NCBI GenBank assembly: GCA_964412395.1
Contig: CAYPOY010000222.1
Location: 1 to 8,808 of the forward strand
Direction of reading: 5' to 3'
DNA: 8,808 bases
Origin: CAYPOY01 sp964412395
GTDB taxonomy: Bacteria; Chloroflexota; Anaerolineae; B4-G1
Of the stretch, positions 7,341 to 8,808 are shown one piece after another; the first letter of the stretch is position 1, and every line of letters starts with the position of its first letter. The notes beneath the pieces are model-generated. The model was given only the letters and a program-made list of their open reading frames with translations. It made no database searches and was not told the DNA's origin. The translations under genes were made by a program, and so were the position numbers.

Positions 7341-7380
7341 GGTGCAAGCTTTGCACCAGAAGTTTGTGCAAACTTTGCAC
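7341..7380. promoter_or_regulatory. twin TGCAA/TTGCA palindromes, probable paired operator
   Basis: Box 1 (7341-7357) is GGTGCAA-GCT-TTGCACC and box 2 (7366-7380) is GTGCAAA-C-TTTGCAC. Both are perfect inverted repeats, with centres 24 bp apart, slightly over two helical turns, so proteins bound there would sit on nearly the same face. An extra half-site TGCA follows at 7387-7390. They lie between the stop of abiEi and the promoter of the 93-aa gene, without overlapping the -35 or -10, which fits an activator or a looping repressor. The half-site differs from the inverted repeat at the abiEi promoter, so a different regulator is implied. Confidence 0.6.
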
Positions 7381-7527
7381 TAACTGTGCAGACATCACGC
7401 TTCGCCGGAGGGCTACCAGGATCAGAAGATAGGCACCAGGTGAGGCAAGCAGCTCGGGGCGACAGCGACGATCTCCTTCAGCGCGGCGTGGCTTCTGCAG
7501 GCCTACGCCCAGGACAGAGCGAACGAC

Positions 7528-7543
7528 GCGGGGGCGACCCCGC
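7528..7543 (-). terminator. GC hairpin directly after the abiEi stop codon
   Basis: GCGGGG (7528-7533) and CCCCGC (7538-7543) form a perfect 6-bp stem with a 4-nt loop, abutting the TGA at 7544-7546. No T-run follows on the minus strand, so it is at best a weak or RNA-stabilising terminator. Confidence 0.22.
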
Positions 7544-8365
7544 TCACGTCCAAACGCTGGCCTTCAGTTCTTCGGGATCGAGGTTGATGCGCAATCGCCA
7601 ACGGGCGCGGTATGGCCCCTCGTCCGGCAGCGTCGGATCGAGGAGTGCGTAGCGCGGATTGACGAGCGATTGCAGAGCAGCAATGGTCTCCGGACGGCCA
7701 AGGCTGTAGGTTTCCAAAAGGAAGCCGATCCGCCTGGCAGCCGCCTTGTGATTCAGGCGCTGGACGTAGGCCACCAGCCGGCTTTCATCCAGATCGTCCT
7801 TGCGCAGCCAGAGACCCTTGGCCAACTCCCCTAACCCACCGCATAGATGAGGACGGACAGCACAGTCGAGAAGTGTCTTCTCCAGGTCGCTTACCTGCAC
7901 CTGTTCCTGATCGGTCACCCAGATCGGTTCCCATCCCCAGAAGGCGTGTGGGTTGGCGTAGACGAAGCGGTATTCCACGCCAGCGATGGTCCGGCTGATC
8001 CGTTGCCGGGGCACGGTCACGTACACCGTGATAACCGGCTGGGTGGTCATCTGAAGCAGCTCCATGGCGCTGTAGTGGGAGATGTAGCAGGGAAGAGGAC
8101 CCAGCACCTCGCGGGCGATCACGTACCGGTCGGCCATAGGGATGCTTTCCAGCCCGGCTTCCAGGGGCACGATCAGGTACTTGCCCGGCACCAAGCGCAC
8201 CAACCAGCGCTTGCGCACCAGCTTGCCGAGGAGCGCGGCTGTGGCTTTGTAGGTCTTGTCCGTGATGGCCTGGGCATCGGCGATGGAGAAGATGGTCTTT
8301 CCCTCGGCGCTGAGGCGGAGCAAGAGTTCCGCACTTGCCGGCCCTAGTGTCTTGGTGTTCTTCAT
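7544..8365 (-). CDS. AbiEi-family antitoxin / transcriptional regulator without its AbiEii partner
   Basis: A 273-residue protein. Residues about 10-67 form a winged helix-turn-helix (FSIADAQAI...ATAALLGKLVRKRWLVRLVPGKYLIVP), the N-terminal DNA-binding domain of AbiEi proteins. The rest carries the family signatures CYISHYSAMELLQMT (93-107) and VSDLEKTLLDC (158-168). AbiEi is the antitoxin of type IV abortive-infection systems; it represses its own promoter and counteracts the AbiEii nucleotidyltransferase toxin. I chose ATG 8365 because AAAGG (8376-8380) lies 10 nt upstream; a TTG at 8404 in the same frame is too close to the predicted transcription start near 8402. The stop is followed by 363 bp lacking any abiEii-like frame, so this is a solitary AbiEi. 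It may repress another target, or be what remains after toxin loss. Such solo copies also occur as general regulators. Confidence 0.85.
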   Translation of the reverse strand: MKNTKTLGPASAELLLRLSAEGKTIFSIADAQAITDKTYKATAALLGKLVRKRWLVRLVPGKYLIVPLEAGLESIPMADRYVIAREVLGPLPCYISHYSAMELLQMTTQPVITVYVTVPRQRISRTIAGVEYRFVYANPHAFWGWEPIWVTDQEQVQVSDLEKTLLDCAVRPHLCGGLGELAKGLWLRKDDLDESRLVAYVQRLNHKAAARRIGFLLETYSLGRPETIAALQSLVNPRYALLDPTLPDEGPYRARWRLRINLDPEELKASVWT

Positions 8366-8370
8366 CGGAT

Positions 8371-8431
8371 GATTACCTTTCGTACTCCACGTTCTGTCCC
8401 ACAAGCCGATTATACCATACGAGAGGTAATC
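8371..8431. promoter_or_regulatory. inverted-repeat operator bracketing the abiEi promoter
   Basis: GATTACCTTTCGTA (8371-8384) and TACGAGAGGTAATC (8418-8431) are inverted copies matching at 13 of 14 positions, with 33 bp between them. The centre of symmetry (8401) falls at the predicted transcription start. One arm abuts the -35; the other contains the AAAGG Shine-Dalgarno. Characterised AbiEi binds two inverted repeats in its own promoter cooperatively, so this is the expected autorepression site. Confidence 0.65.
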
Positions 8432-8438
8432 AGGCGAA
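8409..8438 (-). promoter_or_regulatory. promoter of the abiEi gene
   Basis: A perfect -10 TATAAT (minus strand, 8409-8414) is 37-50 bp upstream of the start codon. The -35 is poor: TTCGCC (8433-8438, 3/6) at 18-bp spacing. A weak -35 with a perfect -10 suits a promoter tightly controlled by a repressor. The -10 lies between the two inverted-repeat arms. Confidence 0.5.
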
Positions 8439-8514
8439 CGCCGGGATATTGGCGGGAGTCCGTCACAGAGGTCTCCTCCAACGAGGCGAGGTTCCTGGAG
8501 GTCTTCGCCCAGGG

Positions 8515-8542
8515 CCTTGTGGTGAGCGCAGCCGAACCAAGG
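8515..8542. repeat. reduced copy of the 6805-6876 palindromic repeat
   Basis: It carries the same two 9-mers as the larger element: GTGGTGAGC (8519-8527 here, 6806-6814 there) and GCCGAACCA (8531-8539 here, 6866-6874 there). Only 3 nt separate them, against 51 nt in the large copy. The outer arms CCTT (8515-8518) and AAGG (8539-8542), with GGT and ACC inside them, can pair around a short loop. Confidence 0.55.
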
Positions 8543-8686
8543 GCGAGGGACGCTGGCTCGACCCCGCGCTGGTAGTGGGCAAGAAGCGCCTCTACCATCC
8601 GCTTCCGCCGTTCCCGACCCGGAGTGATCAATGTACTGCTGAAACGCAGGGCGACGGTAGTGTAGACAGTATCACAAGAAAAGGCA

Positions 8687-8720
8687 GAGGAAGCCCCGGC
8701 CTGTGGCCGGGGATGAATCC
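8687..8720 (+). mobile_element. IS200/IS605-like right-end hairpin (possible tnpB/guide-RNA remnant)
   Basis: A perfect 8-bp stem CCCCGGCC (8694-8701) / GGCCGGGG (8705-8712) with a TGT loop is framed by GAGGAAG on the left and ATGAATCC on the right. From memory, GAAGCCCC-stem-GGGGATGAA is typical of the 3' end of IS605-type elements, where it overlaps the tnpB stop and the 3' part of the guide RNA. The plus frame just upstream reads ITRKGRGSPG, similar to the tail of some TnpB proteins, but no longer TnpB homology is visible. I read it as a degraded element end or an isolated non-autonomous copy. An ordinary GC hairpin is the alternative; no T-run supports a terminator on the plus strand. Confidence 0.42.
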
Positions 8721-8729
8721 GCCAAAAAA

Positions 8730-8743
8730 CCGCAAGCGAGCGG
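8730..8743. repeat. small CCGC/GCGG hairpin beside the IS605-like hairpin
   Basis: CCGC (8730-8733) and GCGG (8740-8743) can pair around the loop AAGCGA, 17 nt after the larger hairpin and after a run of six A (8724-8729). It could be part of the same element end. The stem is only 4 bp, so the call is weak. Confidence 0.2.
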
Positions 8744-8808
8744 CAGTTTGAAATGGGTGCAGTTACTCTCATTTACCGCCACCGAACATGGCCTACTTAC
8801 GCCAGGTT

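Larger units (their letters stand above)
7181..7543. other. 363-bp intergenic region without a supported gene
   Basis: It holds the leader and promoter of the 93-aa gene, the twin palindromes and, at its right end, a small GC hairpin. A minus-strand frame stays open through much of 7310-7543, but has no start signal and no resemblance to AbiEii. The abiEii gene expected here in a canonical abiE operon is absent. Confidence 0.6.
8432..8808. other. 377-bp right-edge region without a supported gene
   Basis: Open frames exist on both strands, the longest being 120 codons on the minus strand (8410-8772). Their translations are rich in Arg, Ser, Pro and Ala, lack family motifs, run through repeat sequence and have no good ribosome site. 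The region holds a palindromic repeat (8515-8542) and an IS200/IS605-like hairpin (8694-8712). Confidence 0.55.

Noticed and set aside
7310..7543. Minus-strand open frame after abiEi as a possible abiEii remnant or other truncated gene
   Set aside because: It has no start signal and no nucleotidyltransferase motif. A segment reading SPGAYLLILVALRR faintly recalls other small domains but is too short to support a call, and it runs through the twin palindromes.
8475..8501. CCTCCA/TGGAGG inverted repeat
   Set aside because: A 6-bp arm with a 15-nt loop in GC-rich sequence is easily produced by chance, and nothing nearby gives it a role.
8540..8585. tRNA-like words (GGCTCGACCCC) in the right-edge region
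   Set aside because: No matching acceptor, D or anticodon stems could be assembled around them.
8410..8772. 120-codon minus-strand frame at the right edge
   Set aside because: No ribosome site or family motif, composition like non-coding GC-rich DNA, and it crosses the IS605-like hairpin and the abiEi operator.
1..8808. CRISPR array
   Set aside because: No regularly spaced identical repeats of 24-40 bp. The CAGTATAC copies are too short and irregularly spaced.

Overview
The window is a moderately GC-rich bacterial accessory region. All of the coding content I can support lies on the minus strand, apart from a possible C-terminal fragment at the left edge. The style suggests a Chloroflexota-like or similar environmental bacterium: a family-less small protein, an AbiEi-type regulator, a truncated ParD-like antitoxin ORF, and a dispersed palindrome carrying the word CCTGAGCGTAGTCGAAGGG. 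This host guess rests on remembered patterns and is weak.

Layout in the direction of minus-strand transcription (right to left). Positions 8405-8808 hold no convincing gene, but contain a strong hairpin resembling the right end of an IS200/IS605 (tnpB-type) element and a short palindromic repeat. An AbiEi-family winged-helix antitoxin/regulator follows (8365-7544). Its putative promoter is bracketed by two 14-bp inverted-repeat arms, the arrangement expected for AbiEi autorepression. The usual partner abiEii (nucleotidyltransferase toxin) is absent. The next 363 bp carry twin palindromes (TGCAAA/TTTGCA type) and a good sigma70-like promoter that feeds a 93-aa conserved-looking protein of unknown function (7180-6899). 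A nested palindromic repeat, a 32-residue antitoxin-like ORF that stops early, and three copies of a CAGTATAC motif fill the stretch to the main gene.

The dominant feature is one intact gene of about 2,081 codons (6392-147). It encodes an N-terminal PD-(D/E)XK nuclease of the DUF4297/Cap4 type, a central STAND-type P-loop NTPase, and about 1,500 residues of helical-repeat and unclassified C-terminal sequence. This is the layout of Avs-like antiphage proteins: the C-terminal part senses a phage product, the NTPase oligomerises, and the nuclease attacks DNA. A sigma70-like promoter lies just upstream, with a perfect 9-bp palindrome across the predicted transcription start. That supports the inner start codon and suggests repression by a DNA-binding protein.

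Taken together this looks like a small defence island: a large sensor-nuclease preceded by an orphan AbiEi regulator, an antitoxin remnant and mobile-element scars. The most useful leads are the unclassified C-terminal domain of the large protein, the operator-like sites before three of the genes, and the missing AbiEii toxin. The function of the large protein is inferred from motifs; no homology search was possible.
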